From NCBI GenBank assembly GCA_920105625.2, contig OV050031.1:82965995-83029994 (forward strand): a stretch of 64,000 nt of DNA, read 5' to 3'. Origin of the DNA: Clusia tigrina (taxonomy: Eukaryota; Arthropoda; Insecta; Diptera; Clusiidae). Made by a program: the position numbers and the translations under genes. The notes under the pieces are model-generated. The model was not told where the DNA came from. It worked only from the letters and a program-made list of their open reading frames with translations, and searched no databases. This document shows positions 13,991 to 26,900 of the stretch, piece by piece (position 1 is the stretch's first letter; every line of letters starts with the position of its first letter).

Positions 13991-15461
13991 CCTACAGAAA
14001 CGCTGACAGAGGCTGCGACGCCCACTTAGGCAGATAGGGGTAGATATAGGCATAGAGATGGCAGCAGAGCCCCCAATCGACAGCGGCAGCGACTGAGACG
14101 CTTTCAGAGACGCTGAAAGAGGCTGCGACGCAGACTGAGACGCCGACTGAGGCAGATAGGGGTAGATATAGGCATAGGGAAAGCAGGAGATCCCCCAATC
14201 GACAGAGACGCCTACAGAGACGCTAACAGAGGCTGCGACGCCGACTGAGATGCCGACTGAGGCAGATAGGGGTACATATAGGAATAGAGAAGGCAGCAGA
14301 CTCCCCAATCGACAGCGGCAGCGACTGAGACGCTTTCAGAGACGCTGAAAGAGGCTGCGACGCAGACTGAGACGCCGACTGAGGCAGATAGGGGTAGATA
14401 TATGCATAGGGAAGGCAGGAGATCCCCCCATCGACAGAGACGCCTACAGAGACGCTAACAGAGACTGCGACGCCGACTGAATCGCCGACTGAGGCAGATA
14501 GGGGTAGATATAGGCATAAAGAAGGCAGCAGACACCCCCAATCGACAGTGCCAGCGACTGAGACGCCTACAACGATTCTTACAGAGGCTGCGACGCCAAC
14601 TGAGGAAGATAGGGGTAGATATAGGCATAGAGAAGGCAGCAGACCTCCCAATCGACAGCGGCAGCGACTGAGACGCCTACAGAAACGCTGACAGAGGCTG
14701 CGACGCCGGCTGAGGCAGATAGGGGTAGATATAGGCATAGAGATGGCAGCAGACCCCCCAATCGACAGCGGCAGCGACTGAGAAGCCTACAGAGATGCTT
14801 ACAGAGGCTGCGACGCCGACTGAGGCAGGTAGGGGTAGATATACGCAAAGAGAAGTTAGCAGACCCCCCCAATCGACAGCGGCAGCGACTGAGACGCCTA
14901 CAGAAACGCTGACAGAGGCTGCGACGCCGACTTAGGCAGATAGGGGTAGATATAGGCATAGAGATGGCAGCAGACCCCCCAATCAACAGCGGCAGCGACT
15001 GAGACGCCTACAGAAACGCTGACAGAGGCTGCGAAGCTGACTGAGGCAGATAGGGGTAGATATACGCAAAGAGAAGGTAGCAGACCCCCCAATCGTCAGC
15101 GGCAGCGACTGAGACTCCTACAGAAACGCTGACAGAGGCTGCGACGCCGACTGAGGAAGATTGGGGTGGATATAGGCCTAGAGAAGGCAACAGGCCCCCA
15201 ATCGACAGCGGCAACCACTGAGACGCCTACAGAGACGCTGACAGAGGCTGCGACGCCGACTGAGATGCCGACTGAGGCAGATAGGGGTAAATATAGGCAT
15301 AGAGAAGGCAGCAGACCCCCCAATCGACAGCGGCAGCGACTGAGACGCTTTCAGAGAGGCTGACAGAGGCTGCGACGCCGACTGAGGCAGATAGGGGTAG
15401 ATATAGGCATAGAGAAGGTAGCAGACCCCCAATCGACAGCGGCAGCGACTGAGACTCCTAC
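13967..15461. repeat. 2261-bp-period higher-order repeat, copy 2
   Basis: Partner of 11706-13200. The 766 bp between the two copies (13201-13966) belongs to a different repeat unit, which recurs near 16.5-17.3 kb. The left block is therefore a mosaic of overlapping duplications and not one clean period. Confidence 0.85.
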
Positions 15462-16498
15462 AGAAACGCTGACAGAGGCTGCGACGCCGACTGAGGAAGA
15501 TAGGGGTGGATATAGGCATAGAGAAGGCAACAGGCCCCCAATCGACAGCGGCAACGACTGAGACGCCTACAGAGACGCTGACAGAGGCTTCGACGCCGAC
15601 TGAGACGCCGACTGAGGCAGATAGGGGTAAATATAGGCATAGAGAAGGCAGCAGACCCCCCAATCGACAGCGGCAGCGACTGAGACGCCTTCAGAGACTC
15701 TGACAGAGGCTGCGACGCCAACTGAGACGCCGACTGAGGCAGATAGGGGTAGATATAGGCATAAAGAAGGCCGCAGACACCCCCAATCGACAGTGCCAGC
15801 GACTGAGACGCCCACAACGATTCTTACAGAGGCTGCGACGCCGACTAAGGAAGGTAGGGGTAGATATAGGCATAGAGAAGGCAGCAATCCACCGAATCGA
15901 CAGCGGCAGCGACTGAGACGCCTACAGAAACGCTGACAGAGGCTGCGACGCGACTGAGGCAGATAGGGGTAGATATAGGCATAGAGATGGCAGCAGACCC
16001 CACCCATTCGACAGCGGCAACTACTGAGTCACCTACAGAGACGCTGACAGAGGCTGCGACGCCGACTGAGACGCCGACTGAGGCAGATAGGGGAAGATAT
16101 AGGCATAGGGAAGGCAGCAGATCTCCCAATCGACAGCGGCAGCGACTGAGACGCCTACAGATACGATGACAGAGGCTGCGACACCGACTGAGACGCCGAC
16201 TGAGGCAGATAAGGGTAGATATAGGCATAAAGAAGGCAAAATACCCCCCAATCGACAGCGGCAGCGACTGAGATGCCTACAGAGATGCTTACAGAGGCTG
16301 CGACGCCGACTGAGACGCCGACTGAGGAAGATAGGGGTGGATATAGGCATAGAGAAGGCAACAGGCCCCCAATCGACAGCGGCAACGACTGAGACGCCTA
16401 CAGAGACGCTGACAGAGGCTGCGACGCCGACTGAGTTGCCGACTGAGGCAGATAGGGGTAGATATAGCCATAGAGAAGGCAGCGGACCCTCCAATCGA

Positions 16499-17312
16499 CA
16501 GCGGCAGCGACTGAGACTCCTACTGAAACGCTGACAGAGGCTGCGACACCGATTGAGGCAGATAGGGGTAGATATAGGCATAGAGAAGGCAGCAGACCCC
16601 CCAATCGACAGCTGGAGCGACTGAGACGCCTTCAGATACGATGACAGAGGCTGCGACGCAGACTGAGACGCCGACTGAAGCAGACAGGGGTGGTTATAGG
16701 CATAGAGAAGGCAGAAGACCCCCCAATCGACAGCGGCAGCGACTGAGACGCCTACAGAGATGCTGACAGAGGCTGCGACGCCGAATGAGGCAGATAGGGG
16801 TAGATATAGGCATAGAGAAAGCAGCAGACCCCTCCATCGACAGCGGCAGCGACTAAGACGCCCACAGAAACGCTGACAGAGGCTGCGACGCCGACTTAGG
16901 CAGATAGGGGTAGATATAGGCATAGAGATGGCAGCAGACCCCCCAATCGACAGCGGCAGCGACTGAGACGCTTTCAGAGACGCTGATAGAGGCTGCGACG
17001 CAGACTGAGACGCCGACTGAGGCAGATAGGGGTAGATATAGGCATAAAGAAGGCAGCAGACCCCCCAATCGACAGTGCCAGCGACTGAGACGCCTACAAC
17101 GATTCTTACAGAGGCTGCGACGCCGACTGAGGAAGATAGGGGTAGATTTAGGCATAGAGAAGGGAGCAGACCTCCCAATCGACAGCGGCAGCGACTGAGA
17201 CGCCTACAACGATTCTTACAGAGGCTGCGACGCCGACTGAGGAAGATAGGGGTAGATATAGGCATAGAGAAGGCAGCAGACCTCCCAATCGACAGCGGCA
17301 GCGACTGAGACG
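16499..17312. repeat. Segment duplicated at 3.32-kb offset, copy 2
   Basis: Partner of 13176-13990. Its right end lies within about ten bases of the inverted segment at 17320, so the end of this duplication and the inversion may share a breakpoint. Confidence 0.72.
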
Positions 17313-17319
17313 CCTACTG

Positions 17320-17396
17320 TATGCCTATATCTACCCCTATCTGCCTGACAGAGGCTGCGACGCCGACTGAGGCAGATAGGGGTAGATATAGGCATA
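17320..17396. repeat. Inverted repeat: 27-bp perfect arms, 23-nt loop
   Basis: Bases 17320-17346 are the exact reverse complement of 17370-17396, the GGCAGATAGGGG...GGCATA part of the next monomer. The loop is 17347-17369. The preceding monomer stops after CGCCTACTG and the inverted piece takes over. It is the only reversed piece of satellite I found in about 59 kb. The single-strand form could make a 27-bp stem. Confidence 0.93.
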
Positions 17397-18861
17397 GAGA
17401 TGGCAGCAGACCCCCCAATCGAAAGCGGCAGCGACTGAGAAGCCTACAGAGATGCTGACAGAGGCTGCGACGCCGAATGAGGCAGATAGGGGTACATATA
17501 GGAATAGAGAAGGCAGCAGACTCCCCAATCGACAGCGGCAGCGACTGAGACGCTTTTAGAGACGCTGAAAGAGGCTGCGACGCAGACTGAGACGCCGACT
17601 GAGGCAGATAGGGGTAGATATAGGCATAGGGAAGGCAGGAGATCCCCCAATCGACAGAGACGCCTACAGAGACGCTAACAGAGACTGCGACGCCGACTGA
17701 ATCGCCGACTGAGGCAGATTGGGGTAGATATAGGCATAAAGAAGGCAGCAGACCTCCCAATCGACAGCGGCAGCGACTGAGACGCCTACAGAAACGCTGA
17801 CAGAGGCTGCGACGCCGACTGAGGCAGATAGGGGTAGATATAGGCATAGAGATGGCAGCAGACCCCCCAATCGACAGCGGCAGGGACTGAGAAGCCTACA
17901 GAGATGCTTACAGAGGCTGCGACGCCGACTGAGGCAGGTAGGGGTAGATATACGCAAAGAGAATTTAGCAGACCCCCCCAATCGACAGCGGCAGCGACTG
18001 AGACGCCCACAGAAACGCTGACAGAGGCTGCGACGCCGACTTAGGCAGATAGGGGTAGATATAGGCATAGAGATGGCAGCAGACCCCCCAATCGACAGCG
18101 GCAGCGACTGAGACGCCTACAGAAACGCTGACAGAGACTGCGAAGCTGACTGAGGCAGATAGGGGTAGATATACGCAAAGAGAAGGTAGCAGACCCCCCA
18201 ATGGACAGCGGCAGCGACTGAGACTCCTACAGAAACGCTGACAGAGGCTGCGACGCCGACTGAGGAAGTTAGGGGTGGATATAGGCATAGAGAAGGCAAC
18301 AGGCCCCTAATCGACAGCGGCAACGACTGAGACACCTACAGAGACGCTGACAGAGGCTGCGACGCCGACTGAGACGCCCACTGAGGCAGATAGGGGTAAA
18401 TATAGTAATAGAGAAGGCAGCAGACCCCCAATCGACAGCGGCAGCGACTGAGACGCTTTCAGAGAAGCTGACAGAGGCTGCGACGCCGACTGTGGCAGAT
18501 AGGGGTAGATATTGGCATAGAGAAGGTAGCAGACCCCCCCAATCGACAGCGGCAGCGACTGAGACTCCTACAGAAACGCTGACAGAGGCTGCGACGCCGA
18601 CTGAGGAAGATTGGGGTGGATATAGGCATAGAGAAGGCAGAAGACCCCTCAATCGACAGCGGCAGCGACTGAGACTCCTACAGAAACGCTGACAGAGGCT
18701 CCGACGCCGACTGAGGAAGATAGGGGTGGATATAGGCATAGAGAAGGCAACAGGCCCCCAATCGACAGCGGCAACGACTGAGACGCCTACAGAGACGCTG
18801 ACAGAGGCTGTGACGCCGACTGAGACGCCGACTGAGGCAGATAGGGGTAAATATAGGCATA

Positions 18862-19061
18862 NNNNNNNNNNNNNNNNNNNNNNNNNNNNNNNNNNNNNNN
18901 NNNNNNNNNNNNNNNNNNNNNNNNNNNNNNNNNNNNNNNNNNNNNNNNNNNNNNNNNNNNNNNNNNNNNNNNNNNNNNNNNNNNNNNNNNNNNNNNNNNN
19001 NNNNNNNNNNNNNNNNNNNNNNNNNNNNNNNNNNNNNNNNNNNNNNNNNNNNNNNNNNNNN
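18862..19061. other. Assembly gap (200 N)
   Basis: Exactly 200 N separate two contigs of the same satellite family. A round number suggests a placeholder, so the true distance is unknown. Any frame read across it has no meaning. Confidence 0.99.
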
Positions 19062-22000
19062 ACTACAGAAACGCTGACAGAGGCTGCGACGCCGACTGAG
19101 GCAGATTGGGGTAGATATAGGCATAGAGAAGGCAGCAGACCCCTCAATCGACAGCGACAGCGGACTGAGACTCCTTCAGAGACGCTGACAGAGGCTGCTA
19201 CGACGACTGAGCCGCCGACTGAGGCAGATAAGGGGTAGATATATTCATAGAGAATGCAGCAGACCTCCCAATCTACAGCGGGAGCGACTGAGACGCCTAC
19301 AGAGACGCTGACAGACGCTGCGACGCCGACTGAGACGCTGACTAGATGCCGACTGAGGCAGATAGGGGTAGATATAGACATGGGGAAGGCAGCAGACCCC
19401 CAAATCGACAGCGGCAGCAACTGAGACGCCTTCAAGACGCTGACAGAGGCGGCGACACGGACTGAGGCAGATAGGGGTACATATAGCATAGAGAAGGTAG
19501 CAGACCCCCAATCGACAGCGGCAGCGACTGAGACTCCTACAGAAACGCTGACAGAGGCTACGACGCCGACTGAGACGCCGAGTGAGGCAGATAGGGGTAG
19601 ATATAGACATAGAGAAGGCACCAGACCCCCAATTGAGAGCGGCAGCGACTGAGACGTCTACAGAGACGCTGACAGGGGATGCGACGCCGACTTTGGCAGA
19701 TAGGGGTAGATATAGGCATAGAGAAGGCAGCAGACCCCCCAATCGACAGCGGCAGCGACTGAGACGCCTGCAGAAACGCTGACAGAGGCTGCGACACGGA
19801 CTGAGGCAGATAGGGGTACATATAGGCATAGAGAAGGCAGCAGACCACCCAATCGACAGCGGCAGCGACTGAGACGCCTACAGAGACGCTGACAGGGGAG
19901 ACGCCTACAAAGATTCTGACAGAGGCTGCGCCGCCGACTGAGATGCCGACTGAGGCAGATAGGGGTAGATATAGGCATAGAGAAAGCAGCAGACCACCAA
20001 CCGACAGCGGCAGCGACTGAGACGCCTACAGAAACGCTGACAGAGGCTGCGACACCCGACTGAGGCAGATAGGGGTAGATATAGGCATAGAGAAGGCAAC
20101 ATGCCCCCAATCGACAGCGGCAACGACTGAGACGCTTACAGAGACGCTGACAGAGGCTGCGAGGCCGACTGAGACGCCGACTGAGGCAGATAGGGGTGGA
20201 TATAGGCATGGAGAAGACAGAAGACCCCCCCAATCGACAGCGGCAGCGACTGAGACGCCTACAGAGACGGTTACAGAGGCTGCGACGCCGACTGAGGCAG
20301 ATAGGGGTAGATATAGGCATAGAGAAGATAGCAGTCCCCCCAATCGACAGCGGCAGCGACTATGAAGGCAACAATCCCCCAATCGAGGGCGGCAACGACT
20401 AAGACGCCTACAGAGACGCTAACCAGAGGCTGCGACGCCTACTGAGACGCCGACTTTGGCAGATAGGGGTAGATATAGGCATAGAGGAAGGCAGCAGACC
20501 CCCCCCAATCGACAGCGGCAGCGACTGAGACGCCTGCAGAAACGCTGACAGAGGCTGTGACACCGACTGAGGCAGATAGGGGTACATATAGGCATAGAGA
20601 AGGCAGCAGACCCCCCAATCGGCAGCGGCAGCGACTGAGACGCCTACAGAAACGCTGACAGAGGCTGCGACGCCGACAGAGACGCCGATTGAGGCAGATA
20701 GGGGTAGATATAGGCATAGAGAAGGCACCAGACCCCCAATCGACAGCGGCAGCGACTGAGACGACTACAGAAACGCTGACAGAGGCTGCGACGCCGACTG
20801 AGGCAGATAGGGGTAGATATAGGCATAGAGAAGGCAGCAGGCCCCCCAGTCGACAGCGGCAGAGACTGAGACGCCTACAGAAACGCTGACAAAGGCTGCG
20901 ACGCCGACTAAGGCAGATAGGGGTAGATATAGGCATATTGAAGGCAGCAGACCACTCAATCGGCAGCGGCAGCGACTGAGACTACTTCAGAGACGCTAAC
21001 AGAGGCTGCGACGCCGACTGAGGCAGGTAGGGCTACATATAGGCATAGAGAAGGTAGCAGACCCCCCAATCTACAGCGGCAGCGACTGAGACTCCCACAG
21101 AAAACGCTGACAGAGGCTGCGACGCCGACTGAGGCAGATAGGGGTGGATATAGGCATAGAGAAGGCAACAGGCCCCCAATCGACAGCGGTTACGACTGAG
21201 ACGCCTTCGCAGATAGGGGTAGATATACGCATAGAGAAGGTAGCAGACCCCCCAATCGACAGCGGCAGCGACTGAGAAGGCAACAGGCCCCCAATCGATA
21301 GCGGCAATGACTAAGACGCCTACAGAGACGCCGACAGAGGCTGCGACGCCGACTGAGACGCCGACTGATGCAGATAGGGGTAGATATAGGCATAAAGAAG
21401 GCACCAGACACCCCCAATCGACAGCGGCAGCGACTGAGACGCCTACAAAGATTCTGACAGAGGCTGCGCCGCCGACTGAGATGCCGACTGAGGCAGATAG
21501 GGGTAGATATAGGCATAGGGAAAGCAGCAGACCACCAATCGACAGCGGCAGCGAATGAGACGCCTACAGAAACGCTGACAGAGGCTACGACGCCGACAGA
21601 GACGCCGATTGAGGCAGATAGGGGTAGATATAGGCATAGAGAAGGCACCAGACCCCCAATCGACAGCGGCAGCGACTGAGACGACTACAGAAACGCTGAC
21701 AAAGGCTGCGACGCCGACTGAGGCAGATAGGGGTAGATATAGGCATATTGAAGGCAGCAGACCACTCAATCGGCAGCGGCAGCGATTGAGACTACTTCAG
21801 AGACGCTAACAGAGGCTGCGACGCCGACTGAGGCAGGTAGGGCTACATATAGGCATAGAGAAGGTAGCAGACCCCCCAATCTACAGCGGCAGCGACTGAG
21901 ACTCCTACAGAAACGCTGACAGAGGCTGCGACGCCGACTGAGGCAGATAGGGGTGGATATAGGCATAGAGAAGGCAACAGGCCCCCAATCGACAGCGGTT

Positions 22001-25000
22001 ACGACTGAGACGCCTTCGCAGATAGGGGTAGATATACGCATAGAGAAGGTAGCAGACCCCCCAATCGACAGCGGCAGCGACTGAGAAGGCAACAGGCCCC
22101 CAATCGATAGCGGCAACGACTAAGACGCCTACAGAGACGCCGACAGAGGCTGCGACGCCGACTGAGACGCCGACTGAGACGCCGACTGATGCAGATAGGG
22201 GTAGATATAGGCATAAAGAAGGCACCAGACACCCCCAATCGACAGCGGCAGCGACTGAGACGCCTACAAAGATTCTGACAGAGGCTGCGCCGCCGACTGA
22301 GATGTCGACTCAGGCAGATAGGGGTAGATATAGGCATAGGGAAAGCAGCAGACCACCAATCGACAGCGGCAGCGAATGAGACGCCTACAGAAACGCTGAC
22401 AGAGGCTGCGACACCGACTGAGGCAGATAGGGGTAGATATAGGCATAGAGAAGGCAACATGCCCCCAATCGACAGCGGCAACGACTGAGACGCTTACAGA
22501 GACGCTGACAGAGGCTGCGAGGCCGACTGAGACGCCGACTTAGGCAGATAGGGGTGGATATAGGCATGGAGAAGGCAGAAGACCCCTCAATCGATAGCGG
22601 CAGCGACTGAGACGCCTACAGAGACGGTTACAGAGGCTGCGACGCCGACTGAGGCAGATAGGGGTAGATATAGGCATAGAGAAGGTAGCAGACCCCCCAA
22701 TCGACAGCGACAGCCACTGAGAAGGCAACAGGCCCCCAATCGAGAGCGGCAACGACTGAGACGCCTACAGAGACGCTGACAGAGGCTGCGACGCCGACTG
22801 AGGCAGATTGGGGTAGATATAGGCATAGAGAAGGCAGCAGACCCCTCAATCGACAGCGACAGCGACTGAGACTCCTTCAGAGACGCTGACAGAGGCTGCT
22901 ACGACGACTGAGCCGCCGACTGAGGCAGCTAGGGGTAGATATAGGCATAGGGAAGGCAGCAGATCTCCCAATCGAGAGCGGCAGCGACTGAGACGCCTAC
23001 AGACACGCTAACAGAGGCTGCGACGCCGACTGAGACGCCGACTGAGGCAGATAGGGGTAGATATAGGCATATAGAAGGCAGCAGACACCTCAATCGACAG
23101 CGGCAGCGAGTCAGACTCCTTCAGTGACGCTGACAGAGGATGCGACGCCGACTGAGGCGGATAAGGGTAGATATAAGCATAGAGAAGGCAGCAGACCCCC
23201 CAATCTACAGCGGCACCGACTGAGACGCCTACAGAGACGCTTACAGAGGCTGCGACGCCGACTGAGGCAGATAGGGGTAGATATACGCATAGAGAAGGTG
23301 GCACACCCTAATCGACAGCGGCAGCGACTGAGACCCCTACAGAAACGCTGACAGAGGCTGCGACGCCGACTGAGACGCCGAGTGAGGCAGATAGGGGCAG
23401 ATATAGGCATAGAGAAGGCACCAGACCCCCAATCGAGAGCGGCAGCGATTGAGACGACTACAGAAACGCTGACAGAGGCTGCGACGCCGACTGAGGCAGA
23501 TTGGGGTAGATATAGGCATAGAGAAGGCAGCAGACCCCTCAATCGACAGCGGCAGCGACTGAGACTCCTTCAGAGACGCTAACAGAGGCTGCGACGCCAA
23601 ATGAGGCAGATAGGGCTACATATAGGCATAGAGAAGGTAGCAGACCCCCCAATCGACAGCGGCAGCGACTGAGACTCCTACAGAAACGGTAACAGAGGCT
23701 GCGACGCCGACTGAGACGCCGACTGAGGCAGATAAGGGTAGCTATAGGCTCAGAGAAGGCAGCAGACCCCCCAATCTACAGCGGCAGTGACTGAGACGCC
23801 TACAAAGATTCTGACAGAGGCTGCGCCGCCGACTGAGGCAGATAGGGGTGGATATAGGAATAGAGAAGGCAACAGGCCCCCAATCGACAGCGGTTACGAC
23901 TGAGACGCCTACAGAGATGCTGACCGAGGCTGCGACGCCGACTGAGACGCCGACTGAGGCAGATAGGGGCAGATATAGGCATAGAGAAGGCAGCAGACCC
24001 CCCAAATCGACAGCGGCAACGACTGAGACGAATACAGAAACGCTGACAGAGGCTGCGACACCGATTGAGGCAGATAGGGGTAGATATAGGCATAGAGAAG
24101 GCAACATGCCCCCAATCGACAGCGGCAACGACTGATACGCTTACTGAGGCGCTGACAGAGGCTGCGAGACCGACTGAGACGCCGACTGAGGCAGATAGCT
24201 GTGGATATAGGCATGGAGAAGGCAGAAGACCCCTCTGTCGACAGCGGCAGCGACTGAGACGCCTACAGAGACGGTTACAGAGGCTGCGACGCCGACTGAG
24301 GCCGATAGGGGTAGATATAGGCAAAGAGAAGGTAGCAGACCCCCCAATCGACAGCGGCAGCGACTGAGAAGGCAACAGGCCCCCAATCGATAGCGGCAAC
24401 GACTAAGACGCCTACAGAGACGCCGACAGAGGCTGCGACGCCGACTGAGACGCCGACTGATGCAGATAGGGGTAGATATAGGCATAAAGAAGGCACCAGA
24501 CACCCCCAATCGACAGCGGCAGCGACTGAGACGCCTATAAAGATTCTGACAGAAGCTGCTCCGCCGACTGAGATGCCGACTGAGGCAAGTAGGGGTAGAC
24601 ATAGGCATAGAGAAATTAACAGACCACCAATCGACAGCGGCAGCGACTGAGACGCCTACAGAAACGCTGACAGAGGCTGCGACACCGACTGAGGCAGATA
24701 GGGGTAGATATAGGCATAGAGAAGGCAACATGCCCCCAATCGACAGCGGCAACGACTGATACGCTTACTGAGGCGCTGACAGAGGCTGCGAGGCCGACTG
24801 AGACGCCGACTGAGGCAGATAGCTGTGGATATAGGCATGGAGAAGGCAGAAGACCCCTCTGTCGACAGCGGCAGCGACTGAGACGCCTACAGAGACGGTT
24901 ACAGAGGCTGCGACGCCGACTGAGGCAGATAGGGGTAGATATAGGCATAGAGAAGGTAGCAGACCCCCCAATCGACAGCGGCAGCGACTGAGAAGGCAAC

Positions 25001-26900
25001 AGGCCCCCAATCGATAGCGGCAACGACTAAGACGCCTACAGAGACGCCGACAGAGGCTGCGACGCCGACTGAGGCAGATAGGGGTAGATATAGGCATAGA
25101 GATGGCAGCAGACCTCCCCATTCGACAGCGGCATTTACTGAGACGCCTATAGAGACGCTGACAGAGGCTGCGACGCCGACTGAGACGCCGACTGAGGCAG
25201 CTAGGGGTAGATATAGGCATAGGGAAGGCAGCAGATCTCCCAATCGAGAGCGGCAGCGACTGAGACGCCTACAGACACGCTAACAGAGGCTGCGACGCCG
25301 ACTGAGACGCCGACTGAGGCAGAGAGGGGTAGATATAGGCATATAGAAGGCAGCAGACACCTCAATTGACTGCGGCAGCGACTCAGACTCCTTCAGTGAC
25401 GCTGACAGAGGATGCGACGCCGACTGAGGCGGATAAGGGTAGATATAAGCATAGGGAAGGCAGCAGACCCCCCAATCTACAGCGGCACCGACTGAGACGC
25501 CTACAGAGATGCCTCCAGAGGCTGCAACGCCGACTGAGGCAGATAGGGGTAGATATACGCATAGAGAAGGTAGCACACACCCTAATCGACAGCGGCAGCG
25601 ACTGAGACTCCTACAGAAAAGCTGACAGAGGCTGCAACGCCGACTGAGACGCCGAGTGAGGCAGATAGGGGTAGATATAGGCATAGAGAAGGCACCAGAC
25701 CCCCAATCGAGAGCGGCAGCGATTGAGACGACTACAGAAACGCTGACAGAGGCTGCGACACCGACTGAGGCAGATTGGGGTAGATATAGGCATAGAGAAG
25801 GCAGCAGACCCCTCAATCGACAGCGACAGCGACTGAGACTCCTTCAGAGACGCTGACAGAGGCTGCTACGACGACTGAGCCGCCGACTGAGGCAGATAAG
25901 TGTAGATATATTCATAGAGAATGCAGCAGACCCCCCAATCTACAGCGGGAGCGACTGAGACGCGTACAGAGACGCTGACAGACGCTGCGACGCCGACTGA
26001 GACGCCGACTGAGATACCGACTGAGGCAGATAGGGGTAGATATAGGCATAGAGAAGGCAGCAGACCCCCAAATCGACAGCGGCAGCAACTGAGACGCCTT
26101 CAAGAGGCTGACAGAGCCGGCGACACGGACTGAGGCAGATAGGGGTACATATAGGCATAGAGAAGGTAGCAGACTCCCCAATCGACCGCGGCAGCGACTG
26201 AGACTCCTACAGAAACGCTGACAGAGGCTGCGACGCCGACTGAGACGCCGAGTGAGGCAGATAGGGGTAGATATAGGCATAGAGAAGGCAGCAGACCCCC
26301 AATCGAGAGGGGCAGCGACTGAGACGCCTACAGAGACGCTGACAGGGGATGCGACGCCGACTGTGGCAGATATTGGTAGATATAGGCATAGAGAAGGCAG
26401 CAGACCCCCCAATCGACAGCGGCAGCGACTGAGACGCCTGCAGAAACGCTGACAGAGGCTGCGACACGGACCGAGGCAGATAGGGGTACATATAGGCATA
26501 GAGAAGGCAACAGGCCCCCAATCGAGAGCGGCAACGACTGAGACGCCTAGAGAGACGCTGACAGAGGCTGCGACGCCGACTGAGGGAGATAGCGGTAGAT
26601 ATAGGCATAGAGATGGCAGCATACCCCCCATTCGACAGCGGGAACTACTGAGACGCCTACAGAGACGCTGACAGAGGCTGCGACGCCGACTGAGACGCCA
26701 ACTGAGACAGATAGGGGTAGATATACGCATAGGGAAGGCAGCAGATCTCCCAATCGACAGCGGCAGCGACTGAGACGCCTACAGAGACGCTAACAGAGGC
26801 TGCGACGCCGACTGAGACGCCGACTGAGGCAGATAGGGGTAGATATAGGCATATAGAAGGCAGCAGACACCTCAATCGACAGCGGCAGCGACTCAGACTC

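Larger units (their letters stand above)
1..18861. repeat. Satellite array, left block (110/122-bp monomers)
   Basis: Continuous head-to-tail array of one monomer family, all in one orientation apart from one 27-bp inverted segment at 17320. A monomer reads, in order: a GAAGGCAGCAGAC start, a C4-C8 run, AATCGACAGCGGCAGCGACT, a block of 12-bp-like subrepeats (GACGCCTACAGA, GACGCTGACAGA, GGCTGCGACGCC), then GGCAGATAGGGGTAGATATA and GGCATAG. Landmark spacing measured over the first seven units is 109-112 or 121 bp. This block carries a subtype with a CAACGATTCTTACAG segment in place of the usual CAGAGACGCTGACAG; I did not find that subtype right of the gap, so the two blocks differ in subtype content. 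No gene is supported anywhere in the block. Confidence 0.97.

Noticed and set aside
16033..17265. 410-codon minus-strand open frame, plus many similar ones along 1-59166
   Set aside because: Monomer length is not a multiple of three, indels are in arbitrary phase, no known domain appears, and overlapping frames are equally open.
18269..19621. 450-codon minus-strand open frame in the satellite
   Set aside because: It reads through 200 N and consists of translated monomers cycling through the three frames. It is a by-product of a stop-poor repeat.
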